From positions 1-64,000 of the forward strand of contig JAEYWD010000096.1 in assembly GCA_023429135.1 (NCBI GenBank): DNA of 64,000 bases, in the 5' to 3' direction. Positions 1-8,358 of the stretch are shown in pieces. Every line of letters starts with the position of its first letter. The stretch's first letter is position 1. This stretch comes from Bacteroidota bacterium. GTDB taxonomy: Bacteria; Bacteroidota; Bacteroidia; Bacteroidales; JAAUTT01. Under the pieces are notes generated by a model. It had not been told where the DNA came from. It did not search any database and saw nothing but the letters and a program-made list of their open reading frames with translations. The translations under genes and the position numbers were made by a program.

Positions 1-40
1 TTTCCGATGTTTGCTTTGCAACCATTTCTTCAATCTGCAT
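1..40 (-). CDS. Possible 5' end of a gene leaving the window on the left
   Basis: On the minus strand an ATG at 40 opens a frame that stays open to base 1 (MQIEEMVAKQTSE). The frame is closed upstream by a stop near position 68. Only about 13 residues are visible, so no family can be given. The downstream part lies outside the window and the call rests only on an open frame with a plausible start. Confidence 0.3.
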   Translation of the reverse strand, partial: MQIEEMVAKQTSE

Positions 41-397
41 TTTAAACTGTTTTTTAGGGTTTTAGTCTTCTTTTAGTTTTCGGGATCGAACTTTACGAAG
101 GTAGAAAGAGTAAAACCTTTCCACAAGGTGAAACAATTCGTATTTATTAACATTTGTTTGGAGTTATTAACTCGAACGTTTACCTCCTGAAAACCAATAA
201 GAATCGTATCTATAACACCATAAAAGCTTGAAAGTTAAGATAAGTTGAAAAAATGGTTAATTTGTTAATATTATAGAAGGCTTTGGGGGATTATATATCT
301 AGGCTTTAATTTATTTTTTTAAGGAAGATTCATGGATCTTCCTTTTTTTGATCAATATATAACATGTTAAAAACTAGAACTATAAATAGCTATTCCG
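41..397. other. Intergenic region with no gene
   Basis: About 350 AT-rich bases lie between the left-edge frame and waaA. The only structure I can point to is the hairpin at 321-350, listed separately. I see no RNA gene or convincing open frame. Confidence 0.5.
321..350 (+). terminator. Orphan rho-independent terminator-like hairpin
   Basis: A 9-bp perfect stem (AAGGAAGAT at 321-329 with ATCTTCCTT at 336-344) and a 6-nt loop are followed by a T run. The T tract is on the plus strand, yet no plus-strand gene is visible upstream in this window. It may end a small transcript starting around 100-250 or a gene outside the window. Confidence 0.55.
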
Positions 398-1624
398 TTA
401 TTTCAATATTTTCTCAAGAATAATATTTGTTGCACCAAGATTATTTTCAACAAACTGGCGTGAAATTTGGCTGCATTTTTTGTTTTTGGTAGGATCTTCA
501 ATAAGGCTGTCTAAAATTGTTTTCATTGCCGGATATTCCGTAACGGGGAATGCGCCTCCTGCTTTTTCCAGGTTGACAGCTTCCTGGAACTTATGGTAAT
601 TAGGGCCGAACAAAACGGGAAGCCCAAATGTGGCTGCTTCCAGGATGTTATGAATGCCTTTTCCAAACCCTCCTCCGATATAGGCAATTTTTCCGTATCT
701 GTAAAGCGATGATAGCATACCTATATTATCTATGATCAAAACATCTGCTGTTTGGGCAGTGTGCAACTGAGAATAGCGGACAGCTTTCTTACTTAATTTC
801 TGAATTATTGATTCGATAGCCGCATCCTTGATTTCGTGCGGTGCCATAATCATTTTAACAGGATGCGGTGTTTCGTTGAAGTATTTTATAAGGAGGTCCT
901 CGTCGGGTTCCCAGGTACTACCTGCAATGATGCAGAAGGAGTTGCCAACAAAATTTTTAACTTCGGGAAGTTCCCTCGACGATGTTGCAATAGAATATAC
1001 CCTGTCGAACCGGGTATCGCCGGCTATGGTGATATTGTTGAAGCCAATGCTTTTCAGAAGATTTTCGGAACGTTCATTCTGAACAAAAATATGTGTGAAA
1101 TTATGAAGCAGTTTGCGGAACCATCCGCCGTACCATTTGAAAAAGTGCTGATCCTTACGGAAATTTGCTGAAACGAGGTATAAAGGAGTGTTTCTTACCT
1201 TTAAGGTTGTCAGGTAGTTAAACCAGAATTCATATTTGATGAAAATAGCTTTCTCCGGTTTAACCAGATCCAGAAATCTTACTGCGTTTTCTCGTGTATC
1301 CAGAGGAAGGTAGAAAATGTAATCGGCTCCTTTGTAATCTTTTCTTATCTCATAGCCCGAAGGTGAGAAAAACGTAAGAACAATTTTGTAGTCGGGACGC
1401 AGTTCTTTTAGTTTTTCAATAACTGGTCGGCCTTGCTCAAATTCTCCCAAGGAAGATGCGTGGATCCAGATGCGCTTTTCTGCTGGTTGTAAAGCTGTAT
1501 CAATTCTTTCAAAGATTTTTTCCCGGCCTTTCAGCCAGAGTTTTGCCTTTGTGTTTCCAAATGCAGCCGAGATTCTTATTAATATATTATAGGTATATAT
1601 TGCGAAATTATATAGAGATGTCAT
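398..1624 (-). CDS. waaA: 3-deoxy-D-manno-octulosonic acid (Kdo) transferase
   Basis: This GT30 enzyme transfers Kdo from CMP-Kdo to the lipid A precursor on the cytoplasmic face of the inner membrane. The 408-residue length fits the family. A hydrophobic N-terminal anchor (about residues 5-20) is followed by the family signature IHASSLGEFEQGRP, whose Glu at residue 61 matches the conserved catalytic Glu of WaaA enzymes. The C-terminal donor-binding half carries AGSTWEPDE and the loop GGGFGKGIHNILEA followed by LPVLFGPNYHKF. A TAnnTTTG -7 box lies just upstream. It stands alone, divergent from mrp. The assignment is secure; the number of Kdo residues added cannot be read from sequence. Confidence 0.95.
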   Translation of the reverse strand: MTSLYNFAIYTYNILIRISAAFGNTKAKLWLKGREKIFERIDTALQPAEKRIWIHASSLGEFEQGRPVIEKLKELRPDYKIVLTFFSPSGYEIRKDYKGADYIFYLPLDTRENAVRFLDLVKPEKAIFIKYEFWFNYLTTLKVRNTPLYLVSANFRKDQHFFKWYGGWFRKLLHNFTHIFVQNERSENLLKSIGFNNITIAGDTRFDRVYSIATSSRELPEVKNFVGNSFCIIAGSTWEPDEDLLIKYFNETPHPVKMIMAPHEIKDAAIESIIQKLSKKAVRYSQLHTAQTADVLIIDNIGMLSSLYRYGKIAYIGGGFGKGIHNILEAATFGLPVLFGPNYHKFQEAVNLEKAGGAFPVTEYPAMKTILDSLIEDPTKNKKCSQISRQFVENNLGATNIILEKILK

Positions 1625-1641
1625 CAGAGGTTAAATTTTGG

Positions 1642-1649
1642 CAAAAATA
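1642..1649 (-). promoter_or_regulatory. -7 promoter box of waaA
   Basis: On the minus strand this reads TATTTTTG, matching the Bacteroidota -7 consensus TAnnTTTG. It lies 18 nt before the waaA ATG. No clear TTG -33 element is seen at the usual distance, so the call rests on the -7 box and its position. Confidence 0.45.
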
Positions 1650-1730
1650 ACATTTTTAGGATGATCAGGTTTATTTTGTCGAGAAATACCTGCTTTGATG
1701 CGACATACTTCTTATTTCCATCTGAAATTC

Positions 1731-1761
1731 TTTGCCCAATTCACAAAATTCATTACGTTTG
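1731..1761 (+). promoter_or_regulatory. Bacteroidota-type promoter of mrp
   Basis: A TTTG -33 element at 1731-1734 is separated by 19 nt from TACGTTTG at 1754-1761. This matches the TTTG-N19-TAnnTTTG architecture of the phylum's primary sigma factor. Transcription should start near 1767, giving a leader of about 28 nt before the ATG at 1795. It is one of the two best-formed promoters in the window. Confidence 0.75.
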
Positions 1762-1794
1762 CACTCTTATTCATATTAAATCTTAATAAATATT

Positions 1795-2904
1795 ATGAGT
1801 TATTCTGTTGATCAGGTGGTGAGTGCTTTAAGTAATGTTACACATCCCGGCTTTAACAACGACATAGTTTCGCTTAATATGCTCAGCGATATTAAGGTAA
1901 ATGGCAATGCGGTTTCTTTTACCTTAACATTTCAAAAATCGACCGACCCGTTGATAGCTTCTATTCAGAAAGCCTGTGTGAAAGCATTGCAAACTTACCT
2001 AGACCCCAATGTTCAGGTTCAGGAGATTAAAGTTGATGCTTTACAGAAAATCGAAACGACGGCTGCTCCCAGTAACCTGTCGCATGTGAAAAATATTGTG
2101 GCAGTAGCCTCAGGAAAAGGTGGCGTTGGTAAATCGACAGTGGCCGTTAATTTAGCTATTTCGCTTGCAAAACTTGGCTATTCGGTAGGTTTGATTGATG
2201 CCGATATTTATGGTCCTTCGGTTCCCAAAATGTTTGGCGTGGAAAATGTCCGGCCTGAGATTAAAGATGGTGAGAAGGATGATATTATCGTTCCTGTTAA
2301 CAAATATGGAGTAAAATTATTGTCCATAGGATTCTTTGTCAGCGATAAGGATGCTCTTGTATGGCGTGGACCCATGGCAACAACCGCGCTGAAACAACTG
2401 ATCAACCAGGGTGAATGGGGGAGTCTCGACTTCCTGCTGTTTGACCTGCCTCCTGGTACAGGCGATATTCATCTTACCCTTGTCCAGGAAATGGCTGTTA
2501 CAGGCGTTGTGATTGTAAGTACACCGCAACAGGTGGCTTTAGCCGATGCAATTAAAGGAATTGCTATGTTCCGCGGCGATAAGGTAAATGTTCCTGTTCT
2601 TGGTCTTGTAGAAAATATGGCTTGGTTTACTCCGGCTGAGTTGCCTAACAATAAGTATTTTATTTTTGGAAAAGAAGGTTGTAAAAAGCTTGCCGAAGAC
2701 ATGGATATTCCTCTGTTAGGACAAATTCCCGTAGTGCAGAGTATTTGCGAAGGAGGCGATGCCGGCAAACCAGTTGCTCTGGATGATAATTCCCTTATTG
2801 GCGCTGCTTTCCGCGAACTTGCCGAAAATACAGTTAAACAGGTTGAACTCAGGAATAAAACCCTCGACCCAACCAAAAGAGTACAGATGCTGAAGACGAA
2901 ATAG
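1795..2904 (+). CDS. mrp: Mrp/NBP35-family iron-sulfur cluster carrier ATPase
   Basis: This is a deviant-Walker P-loop ATPase that delivers Fe-S clusters to apoproteins. The order is typical: an N-terminal MIP18/DUF59 domain (residues 1-80), then a MinD-like ATPase with the Walker A GKGGVGKS at 107-114 and DADIYGPSVPKMFG following. The segment after VENMAWF, where many Mrp proteins have a CPxC pair for a bridging cluster, reads TPAELPNNKYFIFG and has no cysteine pair; I believe this is common in Bacteroidota homologues. The gene is followed by the Nfu-like gene at 3004, another Fe-S factor, which supports a role in cluster assembly. A good promoter precedes it. Confidence 0.93.
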   Translation: MSYSVDQVVSALSNVTHPGFNNDIVSLNMLSDIKVNGNAVSFTLTFQKSTDPLIASIQKACVKALQTYLDPNVQVQEIKVDALQKIETTAAPSNLSHVKNIVAVASGKGGVGKSTVAVNLAISLAKLGYSVGLIDADIYGPSVPKMFGVENVRPEIKDGEKDDIIVPVNKYGVKLLSIGFFVSDKDALVWRGPMATTALKQLINQGEWGSLDFLLFDLPPGTGDIHLTLVQEMAVTGVVIVSTPQQVALADAIKGIAMFRGDKVNVPVLGLVENMAWFTPAELPNNKYFIFGKEGCKKLAEDMDIPLLGQIPVVQSICEGGDAGKPVALDDNSLIGAAFRELAENTVKQVELRNKTLDPTKRVQMLKTK

Positions 2905-2906
2905 TT

Positions 2907-2987
2907 TAGTCGATAGTCCATGGTCAATAGTCGATAGCCAATACATTTGTATTTTCTAAGGACTATAAGCTATGGACTACCGACTCT
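2907..2987. repeat. Inverted arrays of 7-nt words between mrp and nfu
   Basis: From 2907 the sequence reads in steps of seven: TAGTCGA TAGTCCA TGGTCAA TAGTCGA TAGCCAA. After an 18-nt break the other arm, 2960-2987, reads GGACTAT AAGCTAT GGACTAC CGACTCT, which is nearly the reverse complement. Together they can form a long imperfect hairpin. The first word starts 2 nt after the mrp stop codon. See the finding on 7-nt arrays. Confidence 0.75.
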
Positions 2988-3003
2988 TTAAAAAACCAAA
3001 CCT

Positions 3004-3252
3004 ATGACACAAATTGAGAAGAATGAATTGATTGAAAAAATCAACTCTACTATAGATAATCTTCGTCCTTATTTGCAGGCTGATGGAGGCGATATTACCG
3101 TTGAGGATATCACCGATGAAAAAGTGGTAATGGTTAAATTTACAGGAGCGTGTATCACATGTCCATTCAGTATGCACACGCTGAAAGCTGGAATTGAAAA
3201 AGCCATTTTGAAAGATCTTCCCGATATAAAGGAAGTGATCTCTATTGAATAG
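3004..3252 (+). CDS. NifU C-terminal domain (Nfu) Fe-S scaffold protein
   Basis: This 82-residue protein consists of one Nfu domain. It carries the GACITCPFS motif whose two cysteines (C50 and C53) hold a Fe-S cluster at a homodimer interface, and the upstream LQADGGDI segment typical of the family. It acts in the cytoplasm as a scaffold or carrier in Fe-S protein maturation. It lies 99 nt after mrp, so the two probably work together although the gap is filled by a repeat. Its stop codon directly abuts the stop codon of the convergent gene at 3253. Confidence 0.93.
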   Translation: MTQIEKNELIEKINSTIDNLRPYLQADGGDITVEDITDEKVVMVKFTGACITCPFSMHTLKAGIEKAILKDLPDIKEVISIE

Positions 3253-5682
3253 TTATTGCTGAAAAGGCCTGGCCTGCTTTATGTAAAGCTTTCTGGTTCC
3301 CGAAACCGTGGAATCAATTTTAAACTCTATATCCAAAGGATAGCATTTTTGAAGACTTTTACAATAATGGTCACTAATGGCATTGCAGGCTCTGGCCAGT
3401 TCTGTTACTTCCTGCTCTGTTAGTACAAGCTCGGAAGGTTTACCGGGCAGATTCGATTTGTTTACATATTCAATCCTGTTTTCATAGGGCTCTGAAAGGG
3501 TATAGTAAATTATTTGTTCCGGCAATACATTGTTTTCAGGCCGTACCACGCTGAATTCGTAAAACTGACTGTTAATTGTGTAACCTGGAATACCGGAGTT
3601 GTAGAGGTTAGTCGTAATTGCCACACCATTAGCATCTTCAGCAGGGAAGGAGCGATGAACAAGAATTCCCATAGCTATGGAATTATGATCGATTTTAAAA
3701 TAGTCACGCTCTTCAAAGGCCCTGTAATTCCAAAGGCTGGCCCAAACTTTTTTGATTGCTTTTTCAATAGTTTTATCATTGTCGGTGGGTATTCCGGTAT
3801 ACGAATCGTATAATCCGGCACCGTTAAATCCTTCAACATCCTCTGCATTAGTCGACGACCTGAGCCTGTACGCGTCGAATCCCGATTGCTGAACGCTCTG
3901 ATTTACCAAGCTGAGTAAAACAGGATCAACGGGGGTGTTTTTGATCGTGTCTCTTATCTTCTTAAGCATTAGTTCTCTCATCATTGCATTCTCTCTGAAC
4001 TTCTGATCTTGAATAGTCTTGCCGATAAAAATGTCAATTCCGTGTTGCTTCAGATGTTGTTTGTAATAAAAGAAAGGGATAGCAAAACCACCTTCCGGTA
4101 ATGTTATGGTAGAAATCTTATTCAACTCGGCAAAATTTGCGGCCTTGCCACCAATGGTTTTTACGTCTTTTAATCCGGTACGACTTAACTCCACAATTCC
4201 TTTTGTAATTGTGTCAATGTTAAGTTTAACTGGTATAGAAGGTTCGTGACTTTTCCAGTAATTTTGGGCTTCGGTAAAAGAAGCCTCACGAATAGTATAT
4301 TTTGAACTGCTTACTTCCAGTCGTACCAGTTTGCCGGTGAAAAAGTTCAGATCTTCGCTGTTCCAGCCGCTTCGTAATGCCATATTGGGAGTTTTTCGGT
4401 TCCGGCTAAGAATGTTGATGTGACTCAGAGGTGTCTGAAACTCTGTTGTGATAATGCCGGCAACAACAGGTATATCGTTTGGAATGCCGTTAATCAGCGC
4501 AATATCGTGTCGACCCAGGTATGTGTCCGAAACATCTTTTACATTAACTTTTTTAAGGTAACCAAAAGCTAATCCGGTGTTTAATGCTTGATAATCCTGT
4601 CCTCTGAACAGCTCTTCCGATTTAACTTGCGATACGGAACTACAGGATTCCCAAAAGGTTGTATTGGCATAAAATTTCAGCTCATTTCCAAAGAAGCAGG
4701 TATGGGAGATTTTGTCGTAAACTGTTTTAATCTGATTACACTCCAGTTCGTCTCCGCCAAAGAATTCCATAGTATAAATACCCGATGATAAATAATGGTT
4801 TACCGCACCAAGAATATAAATGCGTTGCGGATTGTTTGTATACTGCTGAATGTTGAAATTGTACAGAGGTTTGTTATAGCCCGTTACGTTGGTGGCAAAC
4901 TCATAATGGTACTGGAATGCTTTGGAGTTGATGTAGAAAATCGCCCCGGTTTTTATATCGTATAAAAATTTAATAGAAGTTACGCCATTATAGGTATTGT
5001 TAAGTGGTTTGCCTTCATATTCCCCGAAAGTTACGCTGTCGGGAATGGAGTTCAGGTAATTCTGAAGCTGACGTTTAACCGGATTGAGGTAATAAAAGTT
5101 CAGACTAGCATTTTTCAAAAAGAAGGTCCTGGTTTCGTATCCACTTCGACTGATGCTAATTTGCAACGATTCTTCAAATCCAAGATCGTTTAGGTTGAAG
5201 AATGGCCTGTTTTCTATTATCTGGATTTTAATTGTTTTTTCAGAACGGGCTGATGAAAGTCGCAAAAAAAATATACCTGAGCTCGTAACAGGGAATTTGT
5301 AGCTGCCATTAACGGCGGTTCCTGAATTATACCCACCGCAGTTTTTACCTTTTATATCGAATAATGAAACCGTTATTGGAAATGCTGATGTCCATTTTAG
5401 CTCATTGTTTTCGTAACAAAAAACTGCTTTAGCCCTGGAATCAATCAACGGGTTTACAAGTTCAGGGCTTAATTCGAAATATCCCTGAGAATTGGTGTAT
5501 ATAACGATTTCTGTTCCGGGAATTCTGATTTCAGCTTGGTTAAGGGGGGCGTTAGTAAGCGCATCGAAAAGATAACCAGAGTAAGTATGACCAGAAGCAT
5601 TGTTGGAGAAAATGCATAACAAAACGTTTATTAGCGCCAGGAGCTGGAAGATCTGCCTGAGAATTTTCAACATTTTAAGCAA
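3253..5682 (-). CDS. Exported protein with His-swivel then ATP-grasp (PPDK/GWD-like) domains
   Basis: The product has 809 residues. Residues 1-31 look like a signal peptide. A carboxypeptidase-regulatory-like beta-sandwich (SGYLFDALTNAPLNQAEI, about 32-80) follows, then a stretch at about 100-165 (FDIKGK...SGIFFLRL) resembling a type IX sorting domain but placed internally. The second half has a PEP-utilising mobile domain with TPLSHINIL, where H421 is the likely phospho-histidine, followed by a PPDK N-terminal ATP-grasp domain (GGKAANFAEL, then RLRSSTNAEDVEGF). The swivel-before-ATP-grasp order is that of alpha-glucan water dikinase, not of PPDK or PEP synthase. I see no PEP-binding barrel. 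An exported ATP-using dikinase is unexpected, so substrate and activity are open. The family match is good. Confidence 0.75.
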   Translation of the reverse strand: MLKMLKILRQIFQLLALINVLLCIFSNNASGHTYSGYLFDALTNAPLNQAEIRIPGTEIVIYTNSQGYFELSPELVNPLIDSRAKAVFCYENNELKWTSAFPITVSLFDIKGKNCGGYNSGTAVNGSYKFPVTSSGIFFLRLSSARSEKTIKIQIIENRPFFNLNDLGFEESLQISISRSGYETRTFFLKNASLNFYYLNPVKRQLQNYLNSIPDSVTFGEYEGKPLNNTYNGVTSIKFLYDIKTGAIFYINSKAFQYHYEFATNVTGYNKPLYNFNIQQYTNNPQRIYILGAVNHYLSSGIYTMEFFGGDELECNQIKTVYDKISHTCFFGNELKFYANTTFWESCSSVSQVKSEELFRGQDYQALNTGLAFGYLKKVNVKDVSDTYLGRHDIALINGIPNDIPVVAGIITTEFQTPLSHINILSRNRKTPNMALRSGWNSEDLNFFTGKLVRLEVSSSKYTIREASFTEAQNYWKSHEPSIPVKLNIDTITKGIVELSRTGLKDVKTIGGKAANFAELNKISTITLPEGGFAIPFFYYKQHLKQHGIDIFIGKTIQDQKFRENAMMRELMLKKIRDTIKNTPVDPVLLSLVNQSVQQSGFDAYRLRSSTNAEDVEGFNGAGLYDSYTGIPTDNDKTIEKAIKKVWASLWNYRAFEERDYFKIDHNSIAMGILVHRSFPAEDANGVAITTNLYNSGIPGYTINSQFYEFSVVRPENNVLPEQIIYYTLSEPYENRIEYVNKSNLPGKPSELVLTEQEVTELARACNAISDHYCKSLQKCYPLDIEFKIDSTVSGTRKLYIKQARPFQQ

Positions 5683-5812
5683 AGTAAATTTGGGAATAAA
5701 TATAGGATGAATTTAAGATTCCATTCAATAGTAAGGTTTGTATTATTTTCTATTTGGAAAATTTTGTATTATTGCCTTCTCAAAGCACAAACTGTATTAC
5801 TTAACTGTCGTT

Positions 5813-6811
5813 ATGAAAATTTACTTAATCGCATTCTTGTCGTTCGTCTGTTCGTTGACTTTTTCACAAGTTAATAAAAGTGCTAAAACAAAATCAGGAA
5901 ATCCTGTATTCCCAGGATGGTATGCCGATCCCGAAGGTGTAATTTTCGATTCCCGGTATTGGATTTACCCAACATACTCTGCAAAATATGATGAACAGGT
6001 TTTTTTCGACGCCTTTTCTTCTCCCGACCTGGTAAACTGGACAAAACATAGTCGCATTCTTGATACCGCAAGTGTTAAATGGGTAAAACGGGCTTTATGG
6101 GCTCCTGCAATTATTAAAAAAGATAAGAAATACTATTTATTTTTTGGAGCCAACGATATTCAGAATGATAATGAATACGGGGGAATTGGTGTTGCTGTTG
6201 CAGATAAGCCCTCAGGTCCTTTTAAGGATTACCTCGGTAAACCGTTAATTGACAAAATTATTAATGGTGCACAGCCTATTGATCAATTTGTGTTTCTCGA
6301 CAGTGATGGTACCTATTATATGATTTATGGTGGCTGGCGTCATTGTAATATTGCCAAACTGAAGAACGATTTCACCGGTTTTGTTCCATTTGATGACGGA
6401 ACGGTTTTCCGGTCTGTCACTCCCGAAAATTATGTTGAAGGTCCTATAATGTTTAAGAAGAATGACAAATATTATTTTATGTGGTCGGAAGGAGGTTGGG
6501 GAGGCCCTAACTACAGTGTAGCCTATGCAATTGCCGATTCACCTTTCGGGCCGTTTAAAAGGATTGGCAAAATTCTGCAACAGGATCCTGAAATAGCTAC
6601 AGGGGCAGGGCATCATTCGGTAATTAACGTTCCCGGAACCGATGATTGGTATATCATTTATCACCGACGTCCCAAAGGCGAAACCGAAGCCAATTTCAGA
6701 GTTACATGCATCGACAGGATGTATTTTGATAATCAGGGTTTTATTCAACCTGTTACAATTACAAAGGAAGGTGTTGATGCTAATCTGTTGAAGAGGAAGA
6801 ATAAAAAATAA
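5813..6811 (+). CDS. Secreted glycoside hydrolase family 43 protein
   Basis: I place the start at ATG 5813 because it gives a clean signal peptide (MKIYLIAFLSFVCSLTFS); the upstream TTG extension at 5738 would bury it. The protein (332 aa) is a single five-bladed beta-propeller. The three expected acids are visible: D39 in YADPEG (base), D157 in QPIDQFV (pKa modulator) and E209 in VEGPIMF (acid). Family 43 acts on arabinans, arabinoxylans or galactans; specificity cannot be read. It lies 86 nt upstream of an MFS sugar permease, so the pair probably releases a sugar outside the cytoplasm and takes it up. Confidence 0.9.
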   Translation: MKIYLIAFLSFVCSLTFSQVNKSAKTKSGNPVFPGWYADPEGVIFDSRYWIYPTYSAKYDEQVFFDAFSSPDLVNWTKHSRILDTASVKWVKRALWAPAIIKKDKKYYLFFGANDIQNDNEYGGIGVAVADKPSGPFKDYLGKPLIDKIINGAQPIDQFVFLDSDGTYYMIYGGWRHCNIAKLKNDFTGFVPFDDGTVFRSVTPENYVEGPIMFKKNDKYYFMWSEGGWGGPNYSVAYAIADSPFGPFKRIGKILQQDPEIATGAGHHSVINVPGTDDWYIIYHRRPKGETEANFRVTCIDRMYFDNQGFIQPVTITKEGVDANLLKRKNKK

Positions 6812-6897
6812 TTTTTCAAGATTAAGAATTATTACACTAGAGAAAAAAATCATTACATTTAGCGCCACGTATAGAATCAACTCTTAAAAACTAATTT

Positions 6898-8199
6898 ATG
6901 AACACAAACCAGAAAAGTTACGCTCTGCCAATTTTTATGATGATTTTACTGTTTGGTATGATCTCATTTGTAACAAATTTAGCTGCCCCCATGGGTATCG
7001 TATTAAAGTCCCAGTTTAACGTTTCCAATGCTTTAGGAATGCTGGGTAATTTCGCTAATTTCATTGCTTATGCCGTTATGGGAATACCCGCAGGTATCCT
7101 GTTACAAAAAGTAGGGTATAAGAAAACGGCTTTGATTGCTATCGCAATAGGTTTCGCCGGCGTATTTATCCAATATCTTGCCGGATATGCAGGACCTTCA
7201 TCTGCTTTTGTTGTTTATCTTACAGGAGCATTTATTGCGGGTTTTTCCATGTGTTTATTGAATACCGTTGTTAACCCAATGTTGAACACATTAGGTGGTG
7301 GTGGTAATAAAGGAAACCAGCTTATACAGGTAGGTGGTTCTTTTAACTCCGTTATGGCAACACTTACACCTATGCTAGTGGGTATTTTGATCAGCGATGT
7401 TACCAAAGCTGTTATTACCGACATTTTCCCGGTAATGTACATTGCAATGGGCGTGTTTGCTCTTGTGTTCGTTATTTTATATTTTGTAAATATTCCTGAG
7501 CCTCATGCTCAACAATCGTCCGAACCCCTTGCTAACCTAATGTCGGGCGCTTTGAAGTTCCGTCATTTTATTCTGGGTGCTATTGGTATTTTCGTATATG
7601 TAGGAGTTGAAGTTGGTACCCCTGGTACATTAAACCTTTTCCTTACCGATACCACTGGTAAAGGTGTAGGTATCGATCCCACAATTTCAGGTTTTGTGGT
7701 TGGTACTTATTGGTTTCTTATGTTGATCGGTCGTTTGTTAGGTGCTGCTTTGGGAGCAAAAGTTTCAAGTAAAGTCATGCTTGGAGTTACTTCTGCAACC
7801 GGTATCATTTTGGTATTATGTGCTATATTCTCCTCACCTGAAACTCAGGTTAATCTTCCTTTGTTACAGAAAAGTGCAACTGGCGCAATTTCCTTTGGTT
7901 TGGCCGAAGTTCCAATCACTGCTATGTTCCTTGTATTGGTAGGTCTTTGCACTTCTATCATGTGGGGTGGAATTTTTAACCTTGCAGTTGAAGGATTAGG
8001 CAAGTACCTGGCAGCAGCTTCCGGTATCTTTATGGTTTTGGTTTGCGGTGGTGGTTTACTCCCGTTGTTACAAAACTGGGTAGCTGACATGTCTGGTTTC
8101 ATGACCAGTTATTGGGTAATTATTGCAGGTCTTGCTTATTTATTATTCTACGCTTTGATTGGAAGTAAGAACGTAAATAAAGATATTCCTGTTGCTTAA
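6898..8199 (+). CDS. MFS sugar permease, FHS (FucP-like) family
   Basis: This 433-residue protein is hydrophobic throughout with about 12 membrane spans. The N-terminal half contains the FucP-like segment IAYAVMGIPAGILLQKVGYKK, a variant of the MFS loop 2-3 motif. It should work as a proton-coupled sugar symporter in the inner membrane. It follows the GH43 gene, suggesting import of the sugar released by that enzyme. A strong terminator at 8229-8262 ends the unit. FHS-family transporters handle fucose, glucose, galactose or similar sugars; I cannot say which. Confidence 0.85.
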   Translation: MNTNQKSYALPIFMMILLFGMISFVTNLAAPMGIVLKSQFNVSNALGMLGNFANFIAYAVMGIPAGILLQKVGYKKTALIAIAIGFAGVFIQYLAGYAGPSSAFVVYLTGAFIAGFSMCLLNTVVNPMLNTLGGGGNKGNQLIQVGGSFNSVMATLTPMLVGILISDVTKAVITDIFPVMYIAMGVFALVFVILYFVNIPEPHAQQSSEPLANLMSGALKFRHFILGAIGIFVYVGVEVGTPGTLNLFLTDTTGKGVGIDPTISGFVVGTYWFLMLIGRLLGAALGAKVSSKVMLGVTSATGIILVLCAIFSSPETQVNLPLLQKSATGAISFGLAEVPITAMFLVLVGLCTSIMWGGIFNLAVEGLGKYLAAASGIFMVLVCGGGLLPLLQNWVADMSGFMTSYWVIIAGLAYLLFYALIGSKNVNKDIPVA

Positions 8200-8228
8200 T
8201 AATACTGTCCTTTAAAAGAATTTAGCAG

Positions 8229-8262
8229 AGAGCTGTCACATTGTTTGGCAGCTCTTTGTTTT
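8229..8262 (+). terminator. Terminator after the sugar permease
   Basis: AGAGCTGTCA pairs with TGGCAGCTCT (8229-8238 with 8246-8255, one G-T pair), followed by TTGTTTTT. This is a well-formed rho-independent terminator closing the GH43-permease unit. Confidence 0.85.
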
Positions 8263-8358
8263 TCCTGCCTTAACATTTTTTTCATTTAGGGTTTTATGTT
8301 TTCTTTGTTATAGAAAATAAAATTTTACAAAATCAGTTATTAACTATAAAAAAACCTG

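Noticed and set aside
2469..2927. Minus-strand frame of 152 codons inside mrp
   Set aside because: It is the shadow of a conserved gene, with a serine-rich and cysteine-rich make-up typical of antisense translation.
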